Assembly: GCA_002366545.1 (NCBI GenBank)
Contig: DFBH01000021.1
Coordinates: 1 to 35,729, forward strand
Direction: 5' to 3'
DNA from: Candidatus Oleimmundimicrobium americanum
GTDB taxonomy: Bacteria; Actinomycetota; Aquicultoria; UBA3085; Oleimmundimicrobiaceae
Length of the DNA: 35,729 nucleotides
The translations under genes and the position numbers were made by a program. Shown here piece after piece: positions 8,190-16,334 of this stretch. Below the pieces are notes generated by a model. That model had not been told where the DNA came from. It made no database searches and worked only from the letters and a program-made list of their open reading frames with translations. Every line of letters starts with the position of its first letter. Positions within the stretch are counted from its first letter, which is position 1.

Positions 8190-8942
8190 TTAAAAATTTT
8201 TTCTCGTTATTTCACGTAATATCTTTTTATCCTCTTCCGTTAAAACTGCTTTCTTTAGAAGATCAGGACGTTGCTTTAAAGTACGCCCTAAAGATTTTTT
8301 ACGGCGCCACTTGTTAATTTCTGCATGATTTCCGTTTACAAGTACTTCGGGAACTTTCCATCCCATAAAATCATATGGCCTTGTGTAATGCGGATACTCT
8401 AATAATCCAGCGGAAAAAGATTCTTCAACAACCGATAATTCATCGCCAAGTGCTCCAGGTAAAAGACGGGCAACAGCGTCCATAAAAATCATTGCCGGAT
8501 ACTCTCCGCCCGATACTATAAAATCACCGATTGAAATTTCATCAGTTACTAAATTTTTTCGCACACGCTCATCTATCCCCTCGTATCGAGGGCAAAGCAA
8601 AATTAGCTGTTTCTCTTTTGCAAATTCGGAAACTTTTTCTTGCTCTAAAGGTTTCCCTTGAGGTGTAAACAAAATAATTCTGTGAGATCTCTTTAATTCA
8701 CTTAAATCACATTCTGCAATTGAAGTAACTGCCTCAAAAAACGGCTCGGGCTTCATAACCATACCGGGTCCGCCACCATATGGCGCGTCGTCAACCTGAT
8801 TGTGTTTATCGTGGGTAAAATTTCTTAAATCATGAACGTTTACTTCTAAAATATTTTTCTTCTGGGCTATAGATAAAACTCCACGCTTAAGCGTGGAGTT
8901 AAAAATTTCCGGAAAAATAGTAATCACGTCAATTTGCAACAT
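8190..8942 (-). CDS. trmD: tRNA (guanine-N1-)-methyltransferase (m1G37)
   Basis: TrmD methylates G37 next to the anticodon of tRNAs reading CNN/GGN codons, preventing +1 frameshifts, with SAM as donor. The SPOUT-family trefoil-knot motifs are clear: YGGGPGMVMKPEP, CPRYEGIDERV, and IGDFIVSGGE with the invariant glycines. The C terminus carries the tRNA-binding domain (HYTRPYDFMGWKVPEVL and HAEINKWRRKKSLGRT). I start it at ATG 8942 (MLQIDVITIFPE, 250 aa), 4 nt after the rimM stop, with GGAGTGA at good spacing. An in-frame ATG at 8963 lies inside rimM and adds non-family residues. Codons near the 5' end contain a long perfect palindrome (8877-8900). Confidence 0.97.
   Translation of the reverse strand: MLQIDVITIFPEIFNSTLKRGVLSIAQKKNILEVNVHDLRNFTHDKHNQVDDAPYGGGPGMVMKPEPFFEAVTSIAECDLSELKRSHRIILFTPQGKPLEQEKVSEFAKEKQLILLCPRYEGIDERVRKNLVTDEISIGDFIVSGGEYPAMIFMDAVARLLPGALGDELSVVEESFSAGLLEYPHYTRPYDFMGWKVPEVLVNGNHAEINKWRRKKSLGRTLKQRPDLLKKAVLTEEDKKILREITRKNF
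8877..8900. repeat. 24-bp perfect palindrome inside trmD
   Basis: The sequence is perfectly self-complementary around 8888/8889. In RNA it folds as a 10-bp stem (half AACTCCACGC) with a UUAA loop. On the coding strand it is followed by TTTTATC, which looks like an intrinsic terminator or attenuator. It encodes residues of the conserved LKRGVLSIAQ region, so it is also under protein constraint. Confidence 0.8.
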
Positions 8943-8946
8943 TGAA

Positions 8947-9462
8947 TCACTCCAACAGACCATCCATTACATTTATGAGCATCAATCCATTTTTTAGGTC
9001 AATCTTTTTTACAATATCCTTTATGGCAGGAATTAAATATTCTTTCTCTTTCAAGGCAACAACATATATATCGTTGTTGCCTGTTCTCATTATGTCGGTC
9101 ACATAACCAATTAATTTGCCATCAACCGTGATTACTTTTAACCCAATTATTTCATGTTGCCAATACGTGCCCTCGGGAAGGGGAGTATCCTTTTCAATTG
9201 GGATTTGGACCAATAAACCTTTAAGTTTTTCTGCATCCTCTCGAGTATCTACTCCCTTGAGCTTAATTAAGATATTTTTAGATGTACCTTTAACACTTTC
9301 AATCTTCAACTCATCAATTCCAGGCAAAAGCGGATAAGTACAAATAGACAATCCAGCCCTGAAGCGAGCTGGATAATCTGTGAGACTTAAAATTTTAACT
9401 TCACCTTTAAGGCCATGAGCACAAACAATTTTACCGATTGTTAAAACGGTGGGTTTCAACAT
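8947..9462 (-). CDS. rimM: 16S rRNA processing protein RimM
   Basis: RimM binds S19 and assists maturation of the 30S head. The 171-residue protein has the two expected parts. The N-terminal RimM beta-barrel (TIGKIVCAHGLKGEVKI at about 8-24, then the DAEKLKGLLVQIP segment) precedes a C-terminal PRC barrel (WQHEIIGLKVITVDG, then GNNDIYVV and EYLIPAIKDIVKKIDL). The start is ATG 9462 with GGATGAG just upstream. It sits 25 nt after khpA and 4 nt before trmD in the conserved rpsP-khpA-rimM-trmD unit. Confidence 0.97.
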   Translation of the reverse strand: MLKPTVLTIGKIVCAHGLKGEVKILSLTDYPARFRAGLSICTYPLLPGIDELKIESVKGTSKNILIKLKGVDTREDAEKLKGLLVQIPIEKDTPLPEGTYWQHEIIGLKVITVDGKLIGYVTDIMRTGNNDIYVVALKEKEYLIPAIKDIVKKIDLKNGLMLINVMDGLLE

Positions 9463-9487
9463 TTCTCATCCAGCCAACTTGAATTTA

Positions 9488-9718
9488 TTAATCTAATATT
9501 TCCACCATTGCTTTTTTGCCCTCTTTTGTTGCCGATGCTTTAATAATTGTTCTTAGTGCTTTAGCAATCCTTCCTTCTTTCCCTATTACTTTACCTACAT
9601 CTTCGGGAGCTACTTTTAACTGTAATATCATTGAACGCTCACCTTCTATTTGGCTTACCTCTACATCTTCCGGTTTGTCAACGAGAGCTTGAGCAAGAGT
9701 CTCCAACAACTCTTTCAT
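9488..9718 (-). CDS. khpA: KH-domain RNA-binding protein KhpA (YlqC)
   Basis: This 76-residue protein is a single KH domain with the RNA-binding loop GKEGRIAKALRTIIKA (GxxG). In Gram-positive bacteria the family partners KhpB/Jag and binds many RNAs, affecting cell size and division. The start is ATG 9718, 7 nt after AGGAGGT; a GTG one codon upstream (9721) is also possible but closer to the Shine-Dalgarno. The ribosome-binding site overlaps the rpsP stop codon. Position between rpsP and rimM is conserved. No KhpB is visible in this window. Confidence 0.93.
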   Translation of the reverse strand: MKELLETLAQALVDKPEDVEVSQIEGERSMILQLKVAPEDVGKVIGKEGRIAKALRTIIKASATKEGKKAMVEILD

Positions 9719-9729
9719 CACGATACCTC

Positions 9730-10005
9730 CTATTGGGCCTTAGGTTTATTAGCTTCGAATTCACCGCGAATTCCTGTTACGTTTAAGAGTTTTTCAACCG
9801 TGTTTGTAGGCTGTGCGCCCTGAGCCAGCCACTTAAAGATTTTTTCTTTATTAAACTCTATAAAAGACGGCTCGGTTCTTGGATTATAACGACCAACAAT
9901 TTCAATAAATCTGCCGTCTCTTGGCATTCTCGAGTCAGCTGCGACAACTCTATAAAAGGGTTTCTTTTTACCTCCAGCCCTACTTAACCTTATTTTAACT
10001 GCCAA
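9730..10005 (-). CDS. rpsP: 30S ribosomal protein S16
   Basis: S16 is an early-assembly protein of the 30S body. The 91-residue sequence has the expected KIRLSRAGGKKKPFYRVVAADSR N-terminal strand region and GRYNPRTEP, followed by the KWLAQGAQPTNTVEKLL helix. The start is TTG 10005, spaced 7 nt from a strong AAGGAGGTG, with no better ATG. It lies 23 nt after ffh and is part of the ffh-rpsP-khpA-rimM-trmD transcript. Confidence 0.98.
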   Translation of the reverse strand: MAVKIRLSRAGGKKKPFYRVVAADSRMPRDGRFIEIVGRYNPRTEPSFIEFNKEKIFKWLAQGAQPTNTVEKLLNVTGIRGEFEANKPKAQ

Positions 10006-10028
10006 CTCTTCACCTCCTTCTTAAAAAA

Positions 10029-11366
10029 TTAAAAAAATGGCGATACTTTTTTACCCATTTTAGCACGGGAACTAAAATTACTAAATTTCTTCATTAATTT
10101 TTTGGTTTCAGTGAATTGTTTAAGCAGCTTATTTACATCGCCGGATGTGGTGCCGCTTCCTTTAGAAATTCTTAATCGTCTACTTCCATTTATAATTTTT
10201 GGATTATTTCTCTCTTCTAAAGTCATTGATTTAATTATCGCTTCTATTCTCTTCATGTGTTTTTCATCAACACCGGCCAATGCATTTTTTGGCATACCGG
10301 GAAACTTTGGTAACATGCCCAAAACTTGATCGATAGAACCCATTTTTTTAATTTGTTGCATTTGCGCCAAAAAATCACCTAAAGTAAATTCTTGCTTGCG
10401 AATTTTTTCCTCTAAAGCTGCAGCCTCTTCTATATTAATAGCTTTTTCAGCTTTCTCTATTAAAGTAAGGACATCACCCATTCCTAAAATTCTATTGGCC
10501 ATCCGGTCTGGATAAAAAACCTGAAGACTATCGATTTTTTCCCCTAAACTTACGAACTTTATCGGCTTACCTGTTACGGCTTTTATTGAAAGAGCTGCTC
10601 CACCTCTGGCATCTCCATCTAATTTTGTTAAAATTAACCCATCGAAATCAAGTTTATCTCTAAAAGCTACTGCAATATTTACAGCATCTTGACCGGTCAT
10701 AGCGTCAACAACAAGAAATGTTTGATGCGGCGATATAGCTTTTTTTACTTTTTTTATCTCATCCATCATCTCATCATCAATATGGAGCCTTCCGGCTGTA
10801 TCTACTATTACAACATCGTTTCCTTCCGATGTGGCTTGTTTTATTCCTGCCTTAGAAATCTCATCACACCTATTGCTTTTTCTATCGGAATAAAAAGAAA
10901 CGCCCAGTTCCTTGCTTAAAGATTCCAATTGATCGATTGCAGCTGGTCTATAGATGTCTGCTGCTACAAGAAGAGGGTTTTTTCCCATATTGCTTAAATA
11001 GTGCGCCAATTTTGCGGTTGAGGTAGTTTTTCCCGAACCTTGCAGGCCAACCAACATAAAAATTGTAGGTGATTTAGAAGCAAATGTAATTTTGCTGCAT
11101 ATGTCACCCATAAGACTTACCAACTCTTCATTTACAATTTTAATAACTTGCTGAGCAGGGGTAAGGCTCTTTGTTACCTCTACACCAACGGCCCGATCCT
11201 TAATTTTTAAGATAAGGTCCTTTACGACCTTATAGTTTACGTCTGCTTCTAAAAGCGCAAGACGAACTTCTCTTAGAGCTTCTTCAACTTGTTTTTCGTT
11301 GAGGCATCCATGAGCCTTTAATTTAGAAAATATATTTTGTAATTTTACAGACAAATTTTCAAACAT
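10029..11366 (-). CDS. ffh: Signal recognition particle GTPase Ffh
   Basis: Ffh binds signal sequences of nascent inner-membrane proteins and docks with FtsY. The 445-residue protein has the N domain (about 1-85) and a G domain with GLQGSGKTTSTAK (G1), DTAGRLHIDDEM (G3) and TKLDGDARGGAALS (G4). A methionine-rich M domain (about 320-435) follows, with the SRP-RNA-binding region SRRLRISKGSGTTSGDVNKL. The M-domain tail reads GTTSGDVN where GTSVxDVN is commoner, a minor variant. The start is ATG 11366 behind GAGGAG. It has its own strong promoter in the 82-nt gap after ftsY. No 4.5S RNA gene is seen in the window. Confidence 0.98.
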   Translation of the reverse strand: MFENLSVKLQNIFSKLKAHGCLNEKQVEEALREVRLALLEADVNYKVVKDLILKIKDRAVGVEVTKSLTPAQQVIKIVNEELVSLMGDICSKITFASKSPTIFMLVGLQGSGKTTSTAKLAHYLSNMGKNPLLVAADIYRPAAIDQLESLSKELGVSFYSDRKSNRCDEISKAGIKQATSEGNDVVIVDTAGRLHIDDEMMDEIKKVKKAISPHQTFLVVDAMTGQDAVNIAVAFRDKLDFDGLILTKLDGDARGGAALSIKAVTGKPIKFVSLGEKIDSLQVFYPDRMANRILGMGDVLTLIEKAEKAINIEEAAALEEKIRKQEFTLGDFLAQMQQIKKMGSIDQVLGMLPKFPGMPKNALAGVDEKHMKRIEAIIKSMTLEERNNPKIINGSRRLRISKGSGTTSGDVNKLLKQFTETKKLMKKFSNFSSRAKMGKKVSPFF

Positions 11367-11410
11367 TAATGCTCCTCAAAATTAAAATTATTTAAACAAG
11401 TGACTTTGAA

Positions 11411-11439
11411 ATACTACATAAGGATAAAATGCATGTCAA
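11411..11439 (-). promoter_or_regulatory. ffh operon promoter (sigma-A consensus)
   Basis: On minus, a perfect -35 TTGACA (11439-11434) is followed after 17 nt by TAGTAT (11416-11411). This is the clearest -35/-10 pair in the window and probably drives ffh-rpsP-khpA-rimM-trmD. Confidence 0.85.
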
Positions 11440-11448
11440 ACATATTTA

Positions 11449-12348
11449 TTACTCTAAAATTGCTTCAACGAACTCCTTTGGCTTAAAAACTTGTAAATCA
11501 TTAGGGTGTTCACCGATTCCAATAAACCAAATGGGTATTTTTAGCTCATCTTCTATGGCTACAACTATACCACCCTTAGCGGTGCCATCCAACTTTGTTA
11601 AGATGATAGCATCAAGTCCAAGAGCATCGTTAAAAAGTTTTGCTTGGAAAATACCATTTTGACCCGTTGTAGCATCCATAACAAGCACCGTTTTAACCGC
11701 GCCTTCGGTTGTCTCTCTCAAGGCGACCCTTTTAATTTTCTTTAGTTCTTCCATTAAATCAACGTTAGTATGAAGCCTACCCGCGGTATCCACCAAAACA
11801 ATATCTGTTCCTCTGGCATGCGCAGCCCCTATTGCGTCAAACACAACTGCAGCCGGATCACCGCCTCTTTGATGTTTAACAACCTCTACATCTAAACGCT
11901 TTCCCCACTCTTGAAGTTGCTCAATGGCAGCTGCTCTAAACGTATCTGCGGCAACAAGAAGTGTTTTCTTTCCCGACTCAATAAATTTGTACGCCATTTT
12001 AGCAATTGTTGTGGTTTTTCCAACACCATTTACCCCAACCATAATCACAACATTTAAAGAGTCGTCTTCTATGAGGGCTCCATTTTCCACCGTTATAATC
12101 TTTATCATTTCGTTCTTAAAAAGCCCCTTCAGTTCTTCAACATCTTTTATATTTAAATCTTTAGCACGTTTTTGTAATTCCTCAACAATTTTCGAAGTTG
12201 CGTGTATCCCTATGTCAGCCCGAATTAGTATTTCTTCCATGTGTTCCCAAAAATTCTCATCTATCGAACCACCACTAAATAAACCTGTAATTTGACTTAT
12301 TAATCCCTTGTTGTTTTTTCTCAAACCATTTTTTAACTTGCTCAACAT
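11449..12348 (-). CDS. ftsY: Signal recognition particle receptor FtsY
   Basis: FtsY is the membrane-associated SRP receptor GTPase. The 299-residue protein contains only the NG domains, without the long acidic A domain of enterobacteria. It shows GVNGVGKTTTIAK (G1, about 106-118), DTFRAAAIEQLQEWGKR, DTAGRLHTNVDLMEELKK (G3), TKLDGTAKGG (G4) and the closing GIGEHPNDLQVF. The start is ATG 12348, placed close behind GAGGTGA. It lies 19 nt downstream of smc, in the widely conserved smc-ftsY-ffh order. Confidence 0.98.
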   Translation of the reverse strand: MLSKLKNGLRKNNKGLISQITGLFSGGSIDENFWEHMEEILIRADIGIHATSKIVEELQKRAKDLNIKDVEELKGLFKNEMIKIITVENGALIEDDSLNVVIMVGVNGVGKTTTIAKMAYKFIESGKKTLLVAADTFRAAAIEQLQEWGKRLDVEVVKHQRGGDPAAVVFDAIGAAHARGTDIVLVDTAGRLHTNVDLMEELKKIKRVALRETTEGAVKTVLVMDATTGQNGIFQAKLFNDALGLDAIILTKLDGTAKGGIVVAIEDELKIPIWFIGIGEHPNDLQVFKPKEFVEAILE

Positions 12349-12367
12349 TTAAATCACCTCACGACAT

Positions 12368-15300
12368 TTAACTAACTTTAGTTTCTGCCATACTCATTTT
12401 TTGAGAAATAAGTTTTGAAACCCCTTCTGCTTGCATGGAGACACCATAAAGGCAGTTTGCTATTTCCATGGTTCTTCTTTGATGCGTTATTATTAAAAAC
12501 TGTGAGTTGCTCCTTTCTTTTATTAAAAGAGCAATAAATCGTTGTAAATTAGCGTCATCCAGAGCAGGTTCCACCTCATCTAAAATGTAAAAAGGGCTGG
12601 GCCTTGTATGATATATCGCAAAAAGGAGTGTTAGCGCGATGAGTGACTTTTCGCCTCCCGATAAAAGCGTCATTCGTTGAAGTCTTTTGCCAAGAGGATG
12701 TGCTTCAATTTCCACACCTGTCGTAAGAAGATTTTCCTCATCTGTCAATACAAGCTGAGCTTTCCCTCCAGAAAATAAATAAGAAAAAATATTTTGAAAA
12801 TTGACATTTACTTCATTGAACGCTTCTAAAAATTTATCTTTCATTTTTTGTTCAACTATCTTAATAACTTTCTCCAATGTTTTTCTGCTCTTTTTCAAAT
12901 CTTCAATTTGGTTACTTATAAATCCATACCTTTCCTCAAGTGCTGAATGCTCTTCGATGGCAATTGAGTTTATTGCCCCAAGTCCTATCAATTTTTTCTT
13001 AATTTTTTTTATATTTTCCTCACATTCTTCCTCGGACAAGTTTTTTGGATAGATTTTTAAAGCCTTTTCGAGCGGAATATCATATTCATTTACAATATTA
13101 CCGGTTAAATCTCGAACCTTGAGTTGAAGTTGAGCGCTGTTTACCTCAATATCATGAATTTTATTTAAAATTACATCTCTTTCTTTGGTTAGGGAAATGG
13201 TTTCACTCTGCAAAGACTTATAAGTTTCCCTCAAATTTTTAGTATCGGCCTTTTCGTCCACCGTTAATGATTTTAATTTGTCGTCCAAAGTTTCAGCCCT
13301 TTTAAACAAAACAACAAAAAGTTCGTGAAGGGGTTGAATCTTTTCTCTTAATTTTTCCATAGCATCAACGGTTTGATGTTCAGATCGGAAAGTATAATCC
13401 AACTCTTTAATTTCTTCTAAAATAGCATTGTATTGTTTGTCGGCAAAAGACAACCTTTCCATCAATGATACTTTTTCGGCTTCTGATTTTGCACTTTCTC
13501 CGACATACTTACTTTCGTCAATAAGATATTTTTCTTTCTCGCTTTCTGCTTTTGCGATGAAATTATTTATGCCTGTAATCTCCTTTTTTAATAACTCATT
13601 TTTTGTGTCTAAAACCTTAATTCCCTTTTTGTTAACGCAAATCTTTTTTTGAGCTCTTTCATTTTGGATCATAAGCTCTTCTTTTTCTTTCTCTCTTCTT
13701 GTTATTAAATTTTTAAAGTAAGACACATCGACGACGATAATTTGTTTTTCAGCGTTCGCAGATTGAATTTTTTTCTCAAAACTACTTTTTCTTTCTATTA
13801 ATAACTTGAGGCCGGATTCCATTTTTTGGATTTTTTCTTCAGTTTTTCTTAAATTATCCATCAAGGATTCTTCATCTTTTTTTAATTCAGCTAATTCTCT
13901 TTTACGAGAAGCCGGATTTTCCGAAGAGACATTTCCGCCTTTTATTATTCCTTGCGGCAAAACAACTTCACCGTTTAAAGTCACATAAACAAACTTTTTA
14001 GGGTCATTGTCAGCCAGGTCTAAAGCTATATCTAAGTTATCAACGATTAATACGGAGCCCAAAAGGGCTTGAATTGCAGGTCTTATTTCTTGGTCACATC
14101 TTATGACGTCCATTGCCGGTATTAATTTATTACTTTTCGGTAAAGTTTCAAAGGTTCTTCCAAACCCCTTTAAGGGAATCACAGAAACAATATCCCGGTT
14201 TGATTGGCTTACAGTGCTAACAGCTTCCCTGGCTGTTTTAACATCATTTGCAACAATGCTGTACATATCCTCGCTCAAAATTGCTTCAATTGCTTTTTCG
14301 TAACCTTCATCGATATTGAGCAAATCTCCAATTATCCCATGCAAACCGGGTATGTTTTTTTCAAAAATTAACCAAATTACATTTTCGGGATAACCCGTTA
14401 ATTTTCTTTTAATTTCTTCTAAAGCGGAATTTTTTTTTCTTATCCCAAAAATATTTCCTTCAATCTCTTTGAATTGAGATTTAAGATTATCTAATTTGGT
14501 TGAATGATTGAGATCTTTCTTCTTAACTTCATTAAAAGAATCTTTAAGCTCCTTTAATCTCGATTCTATCGAATTTTCTTCCTCTTTTTTTTCACTTAAA
14601 GATACTTGCGAGGATTTTTTTTCATTTTCAATTACGTTTAGTTTTTCTTCTATAAATTTAATTTCTGCTTTGGTTTCGCTTAAAGAATTTAATAAAATTT
14701 TAAGTTTGTTTTCATTGATTTCCAATTGCTTATGCTTTTCAATCACATTCATCTTATGAGCTTTTAGTTCGCTGATTGCCTTTTTAAGATTTTTATTTAT
14801 TGACTCTTTTTCGTGTTGCACCTGCGAAATTTTGTTTAAAACGTCATCAATCTTACCCTTAATTTCATCGAACCTTGCTTTCGTTTCATCGAGTTCTTTG
14901 GATTTATTATTTTTACGGCTTTCGATTTGATAAATTTGCATTCTAAGGTCGCTAAGCTTTTCTACAAGATGTTTCCCTTTTTCTTCCAAAAGCAAAAGCC
15001 CTGAATTAAGTCTTTCTGTAATGCCCTTGAGCCTGCGCCTGTATTCACCAATATCTCCTACGTAGTCACCCTTTTTTTCAAGATTTGATTGGATTTTACT
15101 CATCTTACCTTGTTTATTCGATAACTTTTTTTCAAGCGCAACAAGCTCGTTTTTTAAATAACCGGTTTTTTTTATAGTTTCATCCCAACTGCTTTGCATT
15201 ACTTTAAGTTTGATAATTGATAAGGATATCTCATAGTCTTTAAGCTGACGAGTTAGCTTTTGATATTTTTTAGCTTGAAGCGCTTGTTTTTTGAGAGGTA

Positions 15301-15907
15301 GCAACTGCCTCTCAACTTCTCGAAAGATATCTCTGATTCGTAAAAGATTTCGGTCCATAGAATCAAGTTTTCGCAAAGCTCTCTCCTTGCGCTTTCTGTG
15401 TTTAAGAACCCCGGCTGCTTCTTCAATTAAAAATCTCTTGTCTTCCGGCTTGCTGTTTAATATCTCTTCTATTTTCCCCTGACTTACGATAGAGTGAGTT
15501 TTTCTGCCAAGCCCGGAGTCGGAAAGTAAATCTTGAATATCGAGAAGCCTACAGGAAGAACCGTTTATAAAATAATCACTTTCACCGGAGCGCGACATTT
15601 TGCGTCTGATGGTCACTTCGGAGAATTCAATGGGAAGATAGCCGTCAGCGTTATCCAGACATAGCGAAACATCAGCAACCCCCAATGGTGATCGTTTTGA
15701 GCTTCCCGTAAAAATCACATCTTCCATCGCTGAGCCACGAAGGGATCGCGGGCTTTGTTCGCCTAACACCCAAAGAACAGCGTCAGTTATATTGCTTTTT
15801 CCACTGCCATTTGGCCCCACAATGGCAGTTATTCCCGGTTCAAGTTTTAGTGTGGCCTTATCGGCAAATGACTTAAAACCTCGGATGGAGAGAGATTTGA
15901 GATGCAA
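12368..15907 (-). CDS. smc: Chromosome segregation protein SMC
   Basis: SMC forms the condensin-like ring with ScpA/ScpB that organises the nucleoid. The 1179-residue protein has an N-terminal Walker A (GPNGSGKSN), a long coiled coil and the hinge domain near the middle (GLHGIIGDLLNID through GGNVSSENPASRKRE). The returning coil leads to the C-terminal signature LLSGGEKSLIALTLLFA and Walker B YILDEVEPALDDANLQRF. I place the start at TTG 15907 (HLKSLSIRGFKSFADK follows the initiator) because AAAGGAGG lies just upstream. An upstream in-frame start at 15979 would put the promoter and ribosome-binding site inside the gene. The DEVEPALDD form resembles actinobacterial SMC more than firmicute DEVDAALDD. 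It heads the smc-ftsY transcript. Confidence 0.97.
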   Translation of the reverse strand: MHLKSLSIRGFKSFADKATLKLEPGITAIVGPNGSGKSNITDAVLWVLGEQSPRSLRGSAMEDVIFTGSSKRSPLGVADVSLCLDNADGYLPIEFSEVTIRRKMSRSGESDYFINGSSCRLLDIQDLLSDSGLGRKTHSIVSQGKIEEILNSKPEDKRFLIEEAAGVLKHRKRKERALRKLDSMDRNLLRIRDIFREVERQLLPLKKQALQAKKYQKLTRQLKDYEISLSIIKLKVMQSSWDETIKKTGYLKNELVALEKKLSNKQGKMSKIQSNLEKKGDYVGDIGEYRRRLKGITERLNSGLLLLEEKGKHLVEKLSDLRMQIYQIESRKNNKSKELDETKARFDEIKGKIDDVLNKISQVQHEKESINKNLKKAISELKAHKMNVIEKHKQLEINENKLKILLNSLSETKAEIKFIEEKLNVIENEKKSSQVSLSEKKEEENSIESRLKELKDSFNEVKKKDLNHSTKLDNLKSQFKEIEGNIFGIRKKNSALEEIKRKLTGYPENVIWLIFEKNIPGLHGIIGDLLNIDEGYEKAIEAILSEDMYSIVANDVKTAREAVSTVSQSNRDIVSVIPLKGFGRTFETLPKSNKLIPAMDVIRCDQEIRPAIQALLGSVLIVDNLDIALDLADNDPKKFVYVTLNGEVVLPQGIIKGGNVSSENPASRKRELAELKKDEESLMDNLRKTEEKIQKMESGLKLLIERKSSFEKKIQSANAEKQIIVVDVSYFKNLITRREKEKEELMIQNERAQKKICVNKKGIKVLDTKNELLKKEITGINNFIAKAESEKEKYLIDESKYVGESAKSEAEKVSLMERLSFADKQYNAILEEIKELDYTFRSEHQTVDAMEKLREKIQPLHELFVVLFKRAETLDDKLKSLTVDEKADTKNLRETYKSLQSETISLTKERDVILNKIHDIEVNSAQLQLKVRDLTGNIVNEYDIPLEKALKIYPKNLSEEECEENIKKIKKKLIGLGAINSIAIEEHSALEERYGFISNQIEDLKKSRKTLEKVIKIVEQKMKDKFLEAFNEVNVNFQNIFSYLFSGGKAQLVLTDEENLLTTGVEIEAHPLGKRLQRMTLLSGGEKSLIALTLLFAIYHTRPSPFYILDEVEPALDDANLQRFIALLIKERSNSQFLIITHQRRTMEIANCLYGVSMQAEGVSKLISQKMSMAETKVS

Positions 15908-15935
15908 TAATTTTCCTCCTTTTAAATCTTGAACT

Positions 15936-15944
15936 ATTTTAACA
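15936..15944 (-). promoter_or_regulatory. smc-ftsY promoter, extended -10
   Basis: On minus, TGT (15944-15942) precedes TAAAAT (15941-15936), with no good -35 at 16-18 nt. The same TGTTAAAAT string occurs before DUF177. Its position 29 nt upstream of the TTG start supports starting smc at 15907. Confidence 0.6.
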
Positions 15945-16334
15945 CAGTTGAAATTTTGCGAAAATTGATTTATTAACAAATTAATAACAGAAGTTCCCTT
16001 ATCAAAAACAGGTCAATTTCATTATTCCCGCAGCTTGGGGTAAGCAATTGATGTTTTTTTTGGTTTTTAGTTCTTGTCTACAGAGAGATATTTTGGAAAG
16101 GAGGTGTTTAAAGAAGCAAGTATATTTGTTGCTTCTGGCTTAACTCGGGCAAACGAAATACTTCTTTTTCTTTTAAGAAAAACTTAATTAGCTGAATTTC
16201 ATCAAGTGTTTGTATTATCTTTTTTAATGAGATATTCAATTTTAAAACCAATTACAAAAAACCACTTTTTACCATGATCTTTTAAGATATTTTAGTTGAT
16301 TTTTTTAAATATCAGCAACCTCTCGGTTAAGTAA
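15945..16334. other. Non-coding island between TIM-barrel gene and smc
   Basis: I see no convincing gene in these 390 bases. They hold several inverted repeats: AGAAGCAA/TTGCTTCT (about 16112-16136), TTTTTCTT/AAGAAAAA (about 16165-16183) and ATCTT/AAGAT near 16280. On plus there is a perfect Shine-Dalgarno string AAAGGAGGTG at 16097-16106 without a suitably spaced start; equivalently, minus carries CACCTCCTTTCC, identical in form to the 16S rRNA 3' tail. A minus frame ending KQQIYLLL (about 46 codons) has no ribosome-binding site. A small RNA or a decayed gene is possible. Confidence 0.5.

Noticed and set aside
16097..16190. Possible plus-strand small gene after the perfect AAAGGAGGTG
   Set aside because: The only close start, GTG, is inside the Shine-Dalgarno itself, and the 27-codon product resembles nothing I know.
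16140..16260. Minus frame of about 46 codons ending KQQIYLLL
   Set aside because: There is no ribosome-binding site and no recognisable motif; the Leu/Ile/Lys composition is typical of random AT-rich frames.
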